Shown here: positions 54,136 to 63,845 of the stretch, piece after piece
How positions within the stretch are numbered: the stretch's first letter is position 1
How the letters are laid out: each line of letters starts with the position of its first letter
Assembly: GCF_000017565.1 (NCBI RefSeq)
Contig: NC_009719.1
Coordinates: 1,488,001-1,552,000 of the forward strand
Source: Parvibaculum lavamentivorans DS-1
GTDB lineage: Bacteria > Pseudomonadota > Alphaproteobacteria > Parvibaculales > Parvibaculaceae
Direction of reading: 5' to 3'
Length of the DNA: 64,000 bases
The notes under the pieces: generated by a model
Database searches by the model: none
Told to the model about the DNA's origin: nothing
The model's input: only the letters and a program-made list of their open reading frames with translations
Program-made: the position numbers and the translations under genes

Positions 54136-54774
54136 ATGACGATTTCAGATAATGGTAAGCATGAGGAACGAATGCCGGAAAAGACGCCGCCGCAAATGCC
54201 GAAGCCGCAGGAGCAGGGGGCCGAAGCGGAGCTCGCATTCTCCCGCCGTGTCCCGTCCGGAGACAATCTGGAGCGCGATATCTGCGACCGGTGCGGCTTC
54301 ATTAATTATGTGAACCCGAGAATTGTGGTCGGCTCGGTGGTTACGCATGACGGAAAGTTCCTGTTGTGCCGCCGCGCAATCGAGCCGCGACGCGGCTATT
54401 GGACGCTTCCGGCCGGCTTCATGGAGCAGGGTGAGACCACGGATGAGGGCGCCCGCCGCGAAGCGCGCGAGGAGGCGAATGCGGAGATCGTTCTTCGCGA
54501 CGTGCTGGCGATCTACAATATTCCGCGAATTGCCCAGGTGCAGATCATGTACAGGGCGGAGCTGAGGGAGCCCTCTTTCTCGGCGGGCGAAGAAACGCTT
54601 GAGGCGGGTCTGTTCGAATGGAAAGACATTCCGTGGGAGGAGCTCGCCTTTCCGAGCGTCTATTGGGCGTTAATGCATCACCGGGAAGCCATGGGCAAGG
54701 ACGCGATCGCACCTTTTACAAATCCGGAGGGTGAAAATGGAAATCTTTTTCCCCGCCGGCCGGCAGGCGTCTGA
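54136..54774 (+). CDS. Nudix hydrolase with N-terminal zinc-ribbon-like motif
   Basis: An N-terminal CDRCGFINYVNPRIVVGSVV looks like half a zinc ribbon, as in NudC-like and related Nudix proteins. The Nudix box GFMEQGETTDEGARREAREEANAE follows. Substrates are probably nucleoside-diphosphate derivatives such as ADP-ribose or NADH, by family analogy. ATG 54172 is an alternative start; the first 45 residues are low complexity. Confidence 0.9.
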   Translation: MTISDNGKHEERMPEKTPPQMPKPQEQGAEAELAFSRRVPSGDNLERDICDRCGFINYVNPRIVVGSVVTHDGKFLLCRRAIEPRRGYWTLPAGFMEQGETTDEGARREAREEANAEIVLRDVLAIYNIPRIAQVQIMYRAELREPSFSAGEETLEAGLFEWKDIPWEELAFPSVYWALMHHREAMGKDAIAPFTNPEGENGNLFPRRPAGV

Positions 54775-54842
54775 AGCAGTCTGGCAAATCGGCGGCAGGA
54801 GCGTCATTCTTTCGCCATAAGCAGTATCGGGGAGGATCGGGA

Positions 54843-56492
54843 ATGGCGGAAGACAGGACGGCGCGCATGACGCCGGAAGAGCGGCGGGTGATTTTCGCCT
54901 CTTCGCTCGGCACGGTGTTCGAGTGGTACGACTTTTATTTGTACGGCTCGCTCGCGGCGATCATCTCCGTGCAGTTTTTCTCCGGCGTCAATCCGACGGC
55001 GGGTTTCATCTTCGCGCTGCTTGCTTTTGCCGCCGGCTTTGCGGTCCGTCCCTTCGGCGCCATCGTCTTTGGGCGTCTCGGCGATCTTGTGGGTCGCAAA
55101 TACACGTTCCTGGTCACCATCCTCATCATGGGCGTGGCGACCTTCATCGTCGGTCTGCTGCCAAATTACGAGACCATCGGCTTTGCCGCGCCGGCTATCC
55201 TGATCGCCTTGCGGCTTGCGCAGGGCCTCGCACTTGGCGGCGAATATGGCGGCGCGGCCATCTATGTCGCGGAACATGCGCCTCATGCGAAGCGCGGCGC
55301 CTATACGTCATGGATACAGACCACAGCGACGCTTGGTCTCTTCCTTTCGCTTCTCGTCATTCTCGGTTGCCGTCTTTCGATGGACAAGGAGAGCTTCGAG
55401 AGCTGGGGCTGGCGTATTCCGTTCCTTCTTTCCATCGTCCTGCTTGGCATTTCCGTCTGGATAAGGCTCCGTCTCAACGAGTCGCCGCTGTTCCAGCGGA
55501 TGAAGGCGGAAGGGACGCTGTCCAAGGCGCCGCTCACGGAATCCTTCGCGCGCTGGGGTAATCTCAAGATCGTCATCATCGCCCTGGTCGGCCTTACAGC
55601 CGGACAAGCCGTCGTCTGGTATACGGGGCAGTTCTATGCGCTCTTCTTCCTGACGCAGGTGCTGAAGGTCGACAGCCAGACAGCGAACATCCTTATCGGC
55701 GGTGCGCTGCTTGTCGGCGTTCCCTTCTTCGTAATTTTCGGTGCCTTGTCTGACAGGATCGGGCGCAAGCCGATCATTCTGGCGGGCTGCCTGCTTGCGG
55801 CGTTGACCTATTTCCCTCTCTTCTCCGCGCTCACGCACTACGCCAACCCCGCACTGGAAGCCGCGCAGGAGAGGGCACCCGTCGTCGTCGTGGCCGACAG
55901 CGCCGCCTGTTCCTTCCAGTTCAATCCGGTCGGTACCTCGGCCTTCACCACGCCCTGCGATGTCGCAAAGAGCGAACTCGCAAAACGTGGCATCCCCTAT
56001 TCGAATGCGGAGCTCAGAGCAGGGGAGGAAACGCGCATCGAGGTAGGCTCTATCGCCGTTCCATCATTTGACGCCAGCGATGACGCCGGTGGTGAGGCGC
56101 GCGCCGCTTTCGCTGCGGCGCTGACGCTTGCCTTGACGGAAGCCGGCTATCCGCTCGCGGCCGATCTCGCCGCCATCAACTATCCGATGGTGGTGCTGAT
56201 CCTCTTCATCCTCGTTCTCTATGTGACGATGGTCTATGGGCCGATCGCGGCGATGCTGGTCGAGCTTTTCCCGACGCGCATCCGCTATACGTCGATGTCG
56301 CTTCCGTATCACATCGGCAATGGCTGGTTCGGCGGCTTCCTGCCGACGGTCTCTTTCGCCATCGTGGCGGCGACGGGAAACCTCTATTCAGGTCTTTGGT
56401 ATCCGGTCGCCATCGCCGCCATGACCTTTGTCGTGGGGCTCATCTTCGTGCCCGAAACGAAAGACAGGGCGCTGCATCCGGAAGAAGGCTGA
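54843..56492 (+). CDS. MHS-family major facilitator transporter
   Basis: The 549-residue transporter has the metabolite:proton symporter start LGTVFEWYDFYLYGSLAAI, the loop motif GRLGDLVGRKYTF, and GGEYGGAAIYVAEHAP. A block of about 105 residues (334-441) between two helices of the C-terminal half is an extra soluble loop, with two Cys in ACSFQFNPVGTSAFTTPCD. The usual family length is near 430-450. Substrates of such transporters are dicarboxylates, shikimate, osmolytes or aromatic acids; not determinable here. Confidence 0.92.
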   Translation: MAEDRTARMTPEERRVIFASSLGTVFEWYDFYLYGSLAAIISVQFFSGVNPTAGFIFALLAFAAGFAVRPFGAIVFGRLGDLVGRKYTFLVTILIMGVATFIVGLLPNYETIGFAAPAILIALRLAQGLALGGEYGGAAIYVAEHAPHAKRGAYTSWIQTTATLGLFLSLLVILGCRLSMDKESFESWGWRIPFLLSIVLLGISVWIRLRLNESPLFQRMKAEGTLSKAPLTESFARWGNLKIVIIALVGLTAGQAVVWYTGQFYALFFLTQVLKVDSQTANILIGGALLVGVPFFVIFGALSDRIGRKPIILAGCLLAALTYFPLFSALTHYANPALEAAQERAPVVVVADSAACSFQFNPVGTSAFTTPCDVAKSELAKRGIPYSNAELRAGEETRIEVGSIAVPSFDASDDAGGEARAAFAAALTLALTEAGYPLAADLAAINYPMVVLILFILVLYVTMVYGPIAAMLVELFPTRIRYTSMSLPYHIGNGWFGGFLPTVSFAIVAATGNLYSGLWYPVAIAAMTFVVGLIFVPETKDRALHPEEG

Positions 56493-56495
56493 GGA

Positions 56496-57131
56496 TCAAT
56501 CGGCGGTGGAGCCGCGTTCCTCGCTTGCGGGCGCGTGCTTCGTCAGTACCGAAATCTGTGCCAGGCCGAACACCATTGTCAGCGGCATCACGCCGAAAAG
56601 CTTGAAGCTTACCCAGAAGTCGGTGGAAAAATTGCGCCAGACGACCTCGTTGACGATGCCGAGAAAGACAAAGAAAAGCCCCCAGCGCACGGTGAGCACC
56701 ATCCAGCCCTTGTCGGTCAGGTTGAAGGCGCCGTCGAAGAGCTGCTTCATGATCGGCTTGCCCATCACGGCCGCGCCGAGAAGCGCGGTTGCGAAGATGC
56801 CGTTCACGATGGTTGGCTTCAGCTTGATGAATTCATCGTCCTGAAGCCAGAGCGTCAGCGCACCGAAGATGATGATGAAGATGCCGGAGACGAGCGGCAT
56901 CGTCGGCACCTTCCGGAAGCGCGCATAGGAATAGCCGAGCGAAATCACCGTCGCGACCATGAAGCCGCCGGTCGCGTAGAAGATGTTCTGCGCTTCCTCG
57001 TTGCCGAAGAACCGGTCGGATTGTGCGTTCAGCAGAAAGAAAACGACAAGCGGCCCGAGCTCGATAGCCATGCGGACCCATTGCGAGGCCGACATGCCGC
57101 CATGCGTCTTTTCTGCGTCGGTTCCGGTCAT
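56496..57131 (-). CDS. yciB: YciB/IspZ inner-membrane septation protein
   Basis: The 211-residue protein has five or six helices and the family blocks ELGPLVVFFLLNAQ, WLQDDEFIKLKPTIVNG and ILGIVNEVVWRNFSTDFWVSFK (here FLGIVNEVVWRNFSTDFW). YciB acts in envelope/division integrity in proteobacteria. It follows ftsY by 64 bases. Confidence 0.96.
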   Translation of the reverse strand: MTGTDAEKTHGGMSASQWVRMAIELGPLVVFFLLNAQSDRFFGNEEAQNIFYATGGFMVATVISLGYSYARFRKVPTMPLVSGIFIIIFGALTLWLQDDEFIKLKPTIVNGIFATALLGAAVMGKPIMKQLFDGAFNLTDKGWMVLTVRWGLFFVFLGIVNEVVWRNFSTDFWVSFKLFGVMPLTMVFGLAQISVLTKHAPASEERGSTAD

Positions 57132-57195
57132 GCTCTTCTTTGCTTCCGCGTGAATTTCGGGATCGGTTTATTTACGCATGGTGTCCGGCAGTGGA

Positions 57196-58146
57196 TCAAC
57201 TCGCGCCGGTGATGGCCCGGGCGTAGGCTTCGGCGCTGAAAGGCTGGAGGTCGTCGATCCCCTCGCCGACACCGATCATGTGCACGGGGAGGCCGAACTT
57301 GCGCGCAATGGCGACCAGAATGCCGCCGCGCGCCGTGCCATCGAGCTTGGTCATCACGAGGCCGGTGATGCCTGCGACCTGGCCGAAAATTTCCACCTGG
57401 TTCAGCGCGTTCTGGCCGGTGGTGGCGTCGAGCACGAGCAGCGTCGCATGGGGCGTTTCGGGATCGAGCTTCCGCATCACGCGGATCACCTTTTCCAGTT
57501 CGGCCATCAGGTCGGCCTTGTTCTGGAGCCGTCCGGCCGTGTCGATCAGCAACACGTCGGTGCCTTCTTCCTTCGCGCGGGCGAGCGCCTCATAGGCAAG
57601 TCCCGCCGCGTCGCCGCCCGTCTTCGTCGCGCAGACCGGCGCGCCGATCCTTGTCCCCCAGACTTTCAATTGTTCGACGGCGGCGGCGCGGAATGTATCG
57701 CCCGCGGCGAGCATCACGCTCTTTCCCTCCGCCTTCAGCGTCGCGCCGATCTTGCCGATGGTCGTCGTCTTGCCGGCGCCGTTGACACCCGTCATCAGGA
57801 TCACGAAGGGCTTCTTCGTGGCGTCGATCTCGAGCGGCTTCTCGACCGGCTTCAGGACCTCGGCAATTTCATCCGCGACGATCTTCCGGATTTCTTCCGG
57901 GCTCACTTCCTTGTCGTAGCGATCCTTGCCGACCGCTTCGGCAATGGCGGCCGCTGCATCGAGGCCGAGATCGGCACCGATCAGCAGCTCTTCGAGTTCA
58001 TCGAGCGTTGCCCGGTCGAGCTTCTTCTTGGTGAAGATGCCGGTGATGCCGCCCGACAGATTTTTGGTCGAGCGGGTCAGCCCCTCCTTCATGCGCTGAA
58101 AGAGGGATCTCTTCTTTTCCGCCGCTTCGCTGCCGCCTTCGCTCAC
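57196..58146 (-). CDS. ftsY: Signal recognition particle receptor FtsY
   Basis: The 316-residue NG-domain GTPase has GVNGAGKTTTIGK (P-loop), DTAGRLQNK, TKLDGTARGG and the closing loop GVGEGIDDLQPF. It lacks the long acidic A domain of E. coli FtsY. It receives the SRP-ribosome complex at the membrane. It overlaps mtaB by four bases; its partner ffh lies 3.7 kb away on the other strand. Confidence 0.98.
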   Translation of the reverse strand: MSEGGSEAAEKKRSLFQRMKEGLTRSTKNLSGGITGIFTKKKLDRATLDELEELLIGADLGLDAAAAIAEAVGKDRYDKEVSPEEIRKIVADEIAEVLKPVEKPLEIDATKKPFVILMTGVNGAGKTTTIGKIGATLKAEGKSVMLAAGDTFRAAAVEQLKVWGTRIGAPVCATKTGGDAAGLAYEALARAKEEGTDVLLIDTAGRLQNKADLMAELEKVIRVMRKLDPETPHATLLVLDATTGQNALNQVEIFGQVAGITGLVMTKLDGTARGGILVAIARKFGLPVHMIGVGEGIDDLQPFSAEAYARAITGAS

Positions 58147-59405
58147 GCCGCTCTCAACCCTTCAAAGCTCTGGCCGTCATGCGCGGCAAGGCGAAGAGGC
58201 AGGATTTCGCCTGCCGTCGCCGCTTCTGTCACGCGCACCGGCGTGAACTGATGCGTGCGGCCGAGCGTCGGCGTTTCCATCAGCACGGGCCTTGTCGCGC
58301 CGAGGCCGCTTTCGAGATGCGCGCGCACGCGCTCCGCGCCCTTCATGCGCAGGCGTTCGGCGCGGGCCTTGCCCATTTCGCGCGAAACCTGTGGCATCTT
58401 CGCGGCGGGTGTCCCCGGGCGGGGCGAGAAGGGAAAGACATGCAACCATGTCAGCCCGCATTCGTCGACGAGCCGCATCGTGTTTTCGAACATCTCGTCC
58501 GTCTCGGTCGGGAACCCGGCGATGAAATCCGCGCCGAAGATGATGTCGGGGCGAGCCTTGCGCACATCCTCGCAGAAGCGGATCGAGTCCTCGCGCAGGT
58601 GGCGGCGCTTCATGCGCTTCAGGATCATGTCGTCGCCCGATTGCAGCGAGAGATGGAGATGCGGCATCAGCCGTTCCTCCTCCGCGATCAGCCGCATCAG
58701 CTCGTCATCCGCTTCGATCGAGTCGATCGAAGAAAGCCGCAGCCGTTCGAGTTCCGGCACCAGCTTCAATATGCGCCGTGCGAGATTGCCGAGGCTCGGG
58801 CGTCCGGGCAGGTCGCCGCCGTAAGACGTCATGTCGACGCCGGTCAGCACGACTTCGCGGTAGCCGTTACCGACAAGCGTCCTCACCTGATTGACGACTT
58901 CGCCGGCCGGCACGCTGCGCGAAGGCCCCCGCCCATAAGGAATGATGCAGAAGGTGCAGCGGTGGTCGCAGCCGTTCTGTACCTGCACGAAGGCGCGCGC
59001 GCGTCCTTCGAGGCCGCCGACGAGATGCCCCGCCGTTTCCGTCACCGACATGATGTCGTTTACGCGCACGCGCTCATTGGTGTGGAGCGCCAGTGCGGGC
59101 TGCCAGCTTGCTGCCTGCAGCTTTTCCTCATTGCCGATCACGAGATCGACTTCGGTCATTTCGGCAAAGGCATCCGGGTTCACCTGTGCCGCGCAGCCGG
59201 TGACGATGATGCGGGCTTGCGGGTTTTCGCGGCGTGCCTTGCGGATCGCCTGTCGCGCCTGGCGCTCGGCTTCCGCCGTCACCGCGCAGGTATTGAACAC
59301 GATGGCGCCGTCGAGCCCGGCCGCTTCGGCGTGGCCGCGCATGACTTCGGATTCATAGGCATTGAGGCGGCAGCCGAAGGTGACAATTTCCGTTCCCTTC
59401 TTCAT
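58143..59405 (-). CDS. mtaB: tRNA t6A37 methylthiotransferase MtaB
   Basis: The 420-residue radical-SAM methylthiotransferase has the N-terminal cluster cysteines (FGCRLNAYES, NTCAVTAEA, GCAAQVNP) and the SAM motif CDHRCTFC followed by IPYGRGPSRSV. It makes ms2t6A37 in tRNA-Lys and related tRNAs. Both ends overlap neighbours by four bases (dapF and ftsY), so the three form a coupled operon. Confidence 0.96.
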   Translation of the reverse strand: MKKGTEIVTFGCRLNAYESEVMRGHAEAAGLDGAIVFNTCAVTAEAERQARQAIRKARRENPQARIIVTGCAAQVNPDAFAEMTEVDLVIGNEEKLQAASWQPALALHTNERVRVNDIMSVTETAGHLVGGLEGRARAFVQVQNGCDHRCTFCIIPYGRGPSRSVPAGEVVNQVRTLVGNGYREVVLTGVDMTSYGGDLPGRPSLGNLARRILKLVPELERLRLSSIDSIEADDELMRLIAEEERLMPHLHLSLQSGDDMILKRMKRRHLREDSIRFCEDVRKARPDIIFGADFIAGFPTETDEMFENTMRLVDECGLTWLHVFPFSPRPGTPAAKMPQVSREMGKARAERLRMKGAERVRAHLESGLGATRPVLMETPTLGRTHQFTPVRVTEAATAGEILPLRLAAHDGQSFEGLRAA

Positions 59406-60274
59406 GCCGCCGCTCCCGTCAGCAGGCGCGGATCGAGCGTGCCTTCATAGTCGAAGGCGACGGGCCCGGTCATCAGCACATGGCCATAGCCGTTCTCGTC
59501 GTCCGGCAGCCATTCCACGGTGAGGTCGCCGCCCGGCAGCGTCACGGTGATCTTGCGTTCCGTCTTGCGGCGGCGGATTGCGGCGACGGTTGCCGCGCAG
59601 GCGGCGGTGCCGCAGGCGCGCGTCAGCCCTGCGCCTCGCTCCCAGGTGCGGATGCGGATATGGGTCGGCGAGAGAACCTTCGCGACCGAGATGTTCGCGC
59701 GTTCGGGAAAGAGCGGGTGATGCTCGAGCATCGGGCCGGAGCGTTCGAGGTCGATCGCGTCGACATCTTCCACGAAGAAGACCGCATGCGGATTGCCGAC
59801 ATTGACGACGCCCGGCGAATGCATGATCGGCGCGCCGAGCGGCCCGATCTCGAGTTCGATGGCGCGGGTATCCTGAAATTCTTCCGATAGCGGGATCTGG
59901 TTCCAGTCGAGGCGCGGCGCGCCCATGTCGACGGTGATCTCGTCGCCTTCCGCGCGCGTCGCCACCGTGTCGCCTGCCAGCGTCTCGATGGTGACGGCGT
60001 CCTTGCCCGTCTCGTCCAGTATCAGCTTGCCGATGCAGCGCGCGGCGTTGCCGCAGGCTTCCACCGTGCCGCCATCATGGTTGCGGATACCCATGAAGAC
60101 ATCGCCGCCTTGGCGGGCAGGCTCGATGGTGATGAGCTGGTCGCAGCCGATGCCCTTTTCCCGGTCGGCGATAGCGCGCGCGATCGCATCCGTGAGCACA
60201 AAGGGCTCACGGCGCAGGTCCAGCACGACAAAGTCGTTGCCGAGCCCGTTCATCTTCAGGAAATGATGCGTCAT
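59402..60274 (-). CDS. dapF: Diaminopimelate epimerase
   Basis: The 290-residue protein starts MTHHFLKMNGLGNDFVVLDL. It has the two catalytic cysteines in EACGNAARC and RACGTAACA. It interconverts LL- and meso-diaminopimelate for lysine and peptidoglycan. ATG 60283 is an alternative start; in-frame codons further upstream lack family features. Confidence 0.97.
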   Translation of the reverse strand: MTHHFLKMNGLGNDFVVLDLRREPFVLTDAIARAIADREKGIGCDQLITIEPARQGGDVFMGIRNHDGGTVEACGNAARCIGKLILDETGKDAVTIETLAGDTVATRAEGDEITVDMGAPRLDWNQIPLSEEFQDTRAIELEIGPLGAPIMHSPGVVNVGNPHAVFFVEDVDAIDLERSGPMLEHHPLFPERANISVAKVLSPTHIRIRTWERGAGLTRACGTAACAATVAAIRRRKTERKITVTLPGGDLTVEWLPDDENGYGHVLMTGPVAFDYEGTLDPRLLTGAAA

Positions 60275-60357
60275 GCCGGTCATGATGCCGGGATATATGG
60301 CGCTTTTCGTCCCCTTATGCCAGTAGATTGGGGAAAAACCGGGAGAGGGAGGGGGCG

Positions 60358-61188
60358 ATGCTGGAGATTTTGGGGATTTTGCTGCTGCTGGCGGCGCTGG
60401 CGGCGGCGACCGCGCTTTTCTATTTCCGCCATCTGTTCGACGATCCCGCCGCACGGCGCGTGCCCTCGGTGGCGGGTGCTCTCGGTGCGAGCCGGGTTCT
60501 CGCCGTTTTCGCCCATCCGGACGATGAGCAGCTCATCAACGGGCTCCTCACCTCCGCCAAGGCGGAAGGCGCCTATCTCGCCATGGTGACGGCGACGCCG
60601 GGCGATGCAGGCACCCAGTCCCCCGTCGTCTGCCGCCAGTCCGAACTCGGCATCATCCGCAAGGCCGAGGCGCTGAAAAACGGCTTTGCGCTCGGCATCG
60701 ACGAACAGGAAGTCTGGGATTATCCGGATGGCGGTGTGCCGGACATTCCGGTCGACGAGCTTGTGGCCCGGGTCACGGACGCCATGAAGCGGTACCGGCC
60801 GGACCTCGTCGTCGCCTTCTGGCCCGCCAGCGGCGCCACCAGCCACAAGGATCACATGAGGATGGGTCTGGTCGCCGAACAGGCCATCGAAAGGCTAAAG
60901 GCCGAGGGCGGGCCCTCGCCCCGTTTCGTCGCCTATCCGCTCATCCCCCGGCGCTCGCTGCTGAAGCTCGGCCGCCGGACCGGCAAGTTCGTCGCAGAAA
61001 ACCAGCCGCTGCCCACCCATTCGACGCCCGGCAATACGGCTTCCAAGATACGTGGCTGGCAGATCCATGCGGCGCAGGCGGATTATGTCGCGAAGGCCTA
61101 CAAGATGCCGACGCGGCTCCTCTACGCGATCTGGGACAAGGAATTTTACGCCGTGCGCGACCTGGAGACCGGCCAATGGAAAAATTGA
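60358..61188 (+). CDS. PIG-L family deacetylase
   Basis: An N-terminal membrane helix (about residues 2-22) precedes a LmbE/PIG-L domain with the zinc motif FAHPDDEQLINGL, TATPGDAG and the later HKDHMRMG. Family members remove acetyl groups from GlcNAc-containing glycolipids or thiols. The membrane anchor suggests a lipid-linked or envelope sugar. Its last 13 bases overlap the CinA-like gene. Confidence 0.93.
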   Translation: MLEILGILLLLAALAAATALFYFRHLFDDPAARRVPSVAGALGASRVLAVFAHPDDEQLINGLLTSAKAEGAYLAMVTATPGDAGTQSPVVCRQSELGIIRKAEALKNGFALGIDEQEVWDYPDGGVPDIPVDELVARVTDAMKRYRPDLVVAFWPASGATSHKDHMRMGLVAEQAIERLKAEGGPSPRFVAYPLIPRRSLLKLGRRTGKFVAENQPLPTHSTPGNTASKIRGWQIHAAQADYVAKAYKMPTRLLYAIWDKEFYAVRDLETGQWKN

Positions 61189-61655
61189 TCCCGCTCGCGG
61201 CGGAAGTCGCGGAACTGCTCAAAAAGCGCGGCGAAACGCTGGCACTGTCGGAATCGTCCATGGGCGGGCTCGTCTCGGCGGCGCTGGTCGCGCAGCCGGG
61301 CGCCTCGGCCTTCTATCTGGGGTCCACCATCATCTATACGCGCGGTGCGGCCAAGGCGCTTTACGACCTGAAGGGCCCGCCCGCGCCGGATGTGAAGCCC
61401 TTGACCGAGCCTTATGTGGCGGCGATGGCCGATGTCGTGCGCGGCAAGCTCGGCTCCACCTGGGCACTGGCGGAAATGGGCGCTTCCGGCCCTTCAGGTT
61501 CGCCCTATGGCCCCGGGCCCGGCACGGCGGTCATAGGCCTTGCAGGGCCGCACCCCGCCTCGATCACGGTCAGTACCGGCTCCGCCGACCGCGCCGCCAA
61601 TATGCGCGCCTTCGGCGAGGCGGCGCTCAAATTGTTGCTGAAATCATTGACTTGA
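61176..61655 (+). CDS. CinA C-terminal domain protein (nicotinamide-nucleotide amidase-like)
   Basis: This 159-residue protein is the isolated CinA/PncC domain: LALSESSMGGLVSAALVAQPGAS, then YLGSTIIYTRGAAKALYDL and LAEMGASGPSG. PncC deamidates NMN; this variant reads MGASGPSGSPYG where active PncC proteins have GIAGPGGG, so activity is uncertain. It is likely cotranslated with the PIG-L gene. Confidence 0.88.
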   Translation: MEKLIPLAAEVAELLKKRGETLALSESSMGGLVSAALVAQPGASAFYLGSTIIYTRGAAKALYDLKGPPAPDVKPLTEPYVAAMADVVRGKLGSTWALAEMGASGPSGSPYGPGPGTAVIGLAGPHPASITVSTGSADRAANMRAFGEAALKLLLKSLT

Positions 61656-61738
61656 AGCCTCTCCGCCCCTAGGTTCCGCCCACGATTTTCGGGACATTGT
61701 TGCGCCCCGACCCGCCCGAGGCATTGAGCCCGGGTCAA

Positions 61739-61775
61739 CTTCCGCCGGCGATATTCGCTCGCGGAAGCGTTTTTG
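61739..61775 (+). terminator. Possible terminator between cinA-like gene and ffh
   Basis: cttccgc at 61739-61745 pairs with gcggaag at 61761-61767, with a 15-base loop, followed by cgttttt. Confidence 0.5.
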
Positions 61776-61803
61776 CTTTGCGTTACAAGGACTTGGACTT
61801 CAC

Positions 61804-63318
61804 GTGTTCGAAAACCTGACAGGCCGCCTCGGCGACGTTCTTTCCAAGCTCAAGGGCCGCGGCGCCCTGAGCGAGAAGGACGTGGACGAGGCCATGCGCG
61901 AAGTGCGCCGGGCGCTGCTCGAGGCCGACGTCGCGCTGCCTGTCGCCAAATCCTTCATCGACAAGGTGCGGGCGCGCGCCATCGGGCATGAGGTCCTGAA
62001 GTCGGTCACGCCCGGCCAGCAGGTCATCAAGATCGTCCATGACGAACTGGTGGAAATGCTGGGCGGTGCCGAGGCCGATACGTCGATCTCGCTTCGCGCC
62101 GCCGCCCCTGTCGTCATCATGATGGTGGGCCTGCAGGGTTCGGGCAAAACCACCTCGACGGCGAAGATCGCCAAGCGCATGACCACGCGCGACAAGCGCC
62201 GCATCATGATGGCGTCGCTCGACACGCGCCGTCCCGCCGCGCAGGAACAGTTGAAGATTCTCGGCGAGCAGGCCGGCGTCGCGACGCTGCCGATCGTTGC
62301 CGGTCAGCAGCCGGTGCAGATCGCGAAGCGCGCGGTCGAGGCTGCCCGTCTCGGCGGCTTCGATGTGCTGATGCTCGACACGGCGGGCCGTATCCATATC
62401 GACGAAGACCTGATGGCGGAAGTCGCGCAGGTGCGCGATGCCGCCAATCCGCACGAGACGCTGCTCGTCGCAGACAGCCTGACCGGCCAGGATGCCGTCA
62501 ATGTCGCCGAGCAGTTCAATGCCCGCATCGGCGTCACCGGCATCGTGCTGACGCGCGTCGATGGCGACGGACGCGGCGGCGCCGCGCTTTCGATGCGTGC
62601 GGTCACGGGCGTGCCGATCAAGCTTCTCGGCACCGGCGAAAAAATGGACGCGCTGGAGGATTTCCGCGCCGACCGTGTCGCCGGACGCATCCTCGGCATG
62701 GGCGACGTCGTCAGCCTTGTCGAGAAAGCCGCCGAAACCATCGACGCCGACAAGGCGAACAAGATGGCCGAGCGCATGCGCAAAGGCCAGTTCGACCTCG
62801 ATGACATGGCCGAGCAGCTCGCGCAGATGGGCCGCATGGGCGGCATGAAGGGCGTTCTCGGCCTCCTGCCCGGCGTCGGCAAGGCGCAGATGCAGGCCGC
62901 GCAGGCGCATATGGACGACAAGGTGGTGAAGCGCCAGGGCGCGATCATTTCCTCGATGACGAAGGAAGAGCGCCGCAACCCGAAAGTGCTGAATGCAAGC
63001 CGCAAGAAGCGCATCGCGCGCGGCTCCGGCACCGAGGTTCAGGAAATCAACCGCCTGCTGAAGATGCATCGCCAGATGGCGGACATGATGAAGGCGATGG
63101 GCCGCCAGAAGGGCGGCATGTTGAGCAAGCTTTTCGGCGGCGGCGCGCCGGAGATGCCGCCAGAGATGGCGGCGGATCCGAAGGCGCTGCAGAAAATGCT
63201 GCCGCCCGGCGGGCTTCCGCGCGGGCTCGGCGGCGGATTGCCCGGCCTGCCGGGTTCCGGTTTCGGGGGCGGTCTGCCGGGTTTGCCCGGCCTGCCGTCC
63301 GGCAAGAAAAAGAAATGA
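61804..63318 (+). CDS. ffh: Signal recognition particle protein Ffh
   Basis: GTG 61804 begins MFENLTGRLGDVLSKLKGRG. The 504-residue protein has the NG GTPase (GLQGSGKTTSTAKI, DTAGRIHIDED, TRVDGDGRGG). A Met-rich M domain follows from about residue 330 (MGRMGGMKGVLGLLPG and onward), ending in a Gly/Pro/Leu-rich low-complexity tail. It binds signal sequences and 4.5S RNA. The ffh-rpsP-rimM order is conserved in alphaproteobacteria. Confidence 0.98.
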   Translation: MFENLTGRLGDVLSKLKGRGALSEKDVDEAMREVRRALLEADVALPVAKSFIDKVRARAIGHEVLKSVTPGQQVIKIVHDELVEMLGGAEADTSISLRAAAPVVIMMVGLQGSGKTTSTAKIAKRMTTRDKRRIMMASLDTRRPAAQEQLKILGEQAGVATLPIVAGQQPVQIAKRAVEAARLGGFDVLMLDTAGRIHIDEDLMAEVAQVRDAANPHETLLVADSLTGQDAVNVAEQFNARIGVTGIVLTRVDGDGRGGAALSMRAVTGVPIKLLGTGEKMDALEDFRADRVAGRILGMGDVVSLVEKAAETIDADKANKMAERMRKGQFDLDDMAEQLAQMGRMGGMKGVLGLLPGVGKAQMQAAQAHMDDKVVKRQGAIISSMTKEERRNPKVLNASRKKRIARGSGTEVQEINRLLKMHRQMADMMKAMGRQKGGMLSKLFGGGAPEMPPEMAADPKALQKMLPPGGLPRGLGGGLPGLPGSGFGGGLPGLPGLPSGKKKK

Positions 63319-63398
63319 ACCCTGCCTGCGGGCATGGTTCGCATACGGATTAACTGGTTTGCCGGCATCTCGCCGGATCACTTGAAAGGTAAGACAAG

Positions 63399-63824
63399 AT
63401 GGCTCTGAAAATCCGGCTCGCTCGTGGCGGCGCCAAGAAGCGGCCCTTCTACCGCGTCGTGATCGCTGATACGCGTTCGCCCCGCGACGGCCGCTTCATC
63501 GAGAAGATCGGCACGTTCAATCCGCTCCTGCCGAAGGACAATGCGGAACGCATCAAGGTAGATATCGAACGCGCGAAGCATTGGCTCTCCGTCGGCGCGC
63601 TGCCGACCGACCGTGTTGCCCGCTTCCTCGACGATGCCGGCGTCTACACGCGCAAGGCGCGCAGCAACCCGGAAAAGTCGAAGCCGAAGGCGAAGGCGCA
63701 GGAGCGTCTCGAAGCCGCTCGCATGGCGGAAGAAGAAGCCGCCGCAGCCGCGAAGGCCGCTGCCGAGGCGCCCGCCGAGGAAGCGCCCGCTGCCGAGGCT
63801 CCTGCCGAAGAGGCGCAGGCGTAA
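63399..63824 (+). CDS. rpsP: 30S ribosomal protein S16
   Basis: Residues 1-80 are a standard S16 ([20 protein letters not shown]). A further 60 residues form a charged, then Ala/Glu-rich tail ([20 protein letters not shown]), as in many alphaproteobacterial S16 proteins. It is part of the ffh-rpsP-rimM run. Confidence 0.98.
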   Translation: MALKIRLARGGAKKRPFYRVVIADTRSPRDGRFIEKIGTFNPLLPKDNAERIKVDIERAKHWLSVGALPTDRVARFLDDAGVYTRKARSNPEKSKPKAKAQERLEAARMAEEEAAAAAKAAAEAPAEEAPAAEAPAEEAQA

Positions 63825-63845
63825 TTTCGCTTGCGCATCGCGCCG

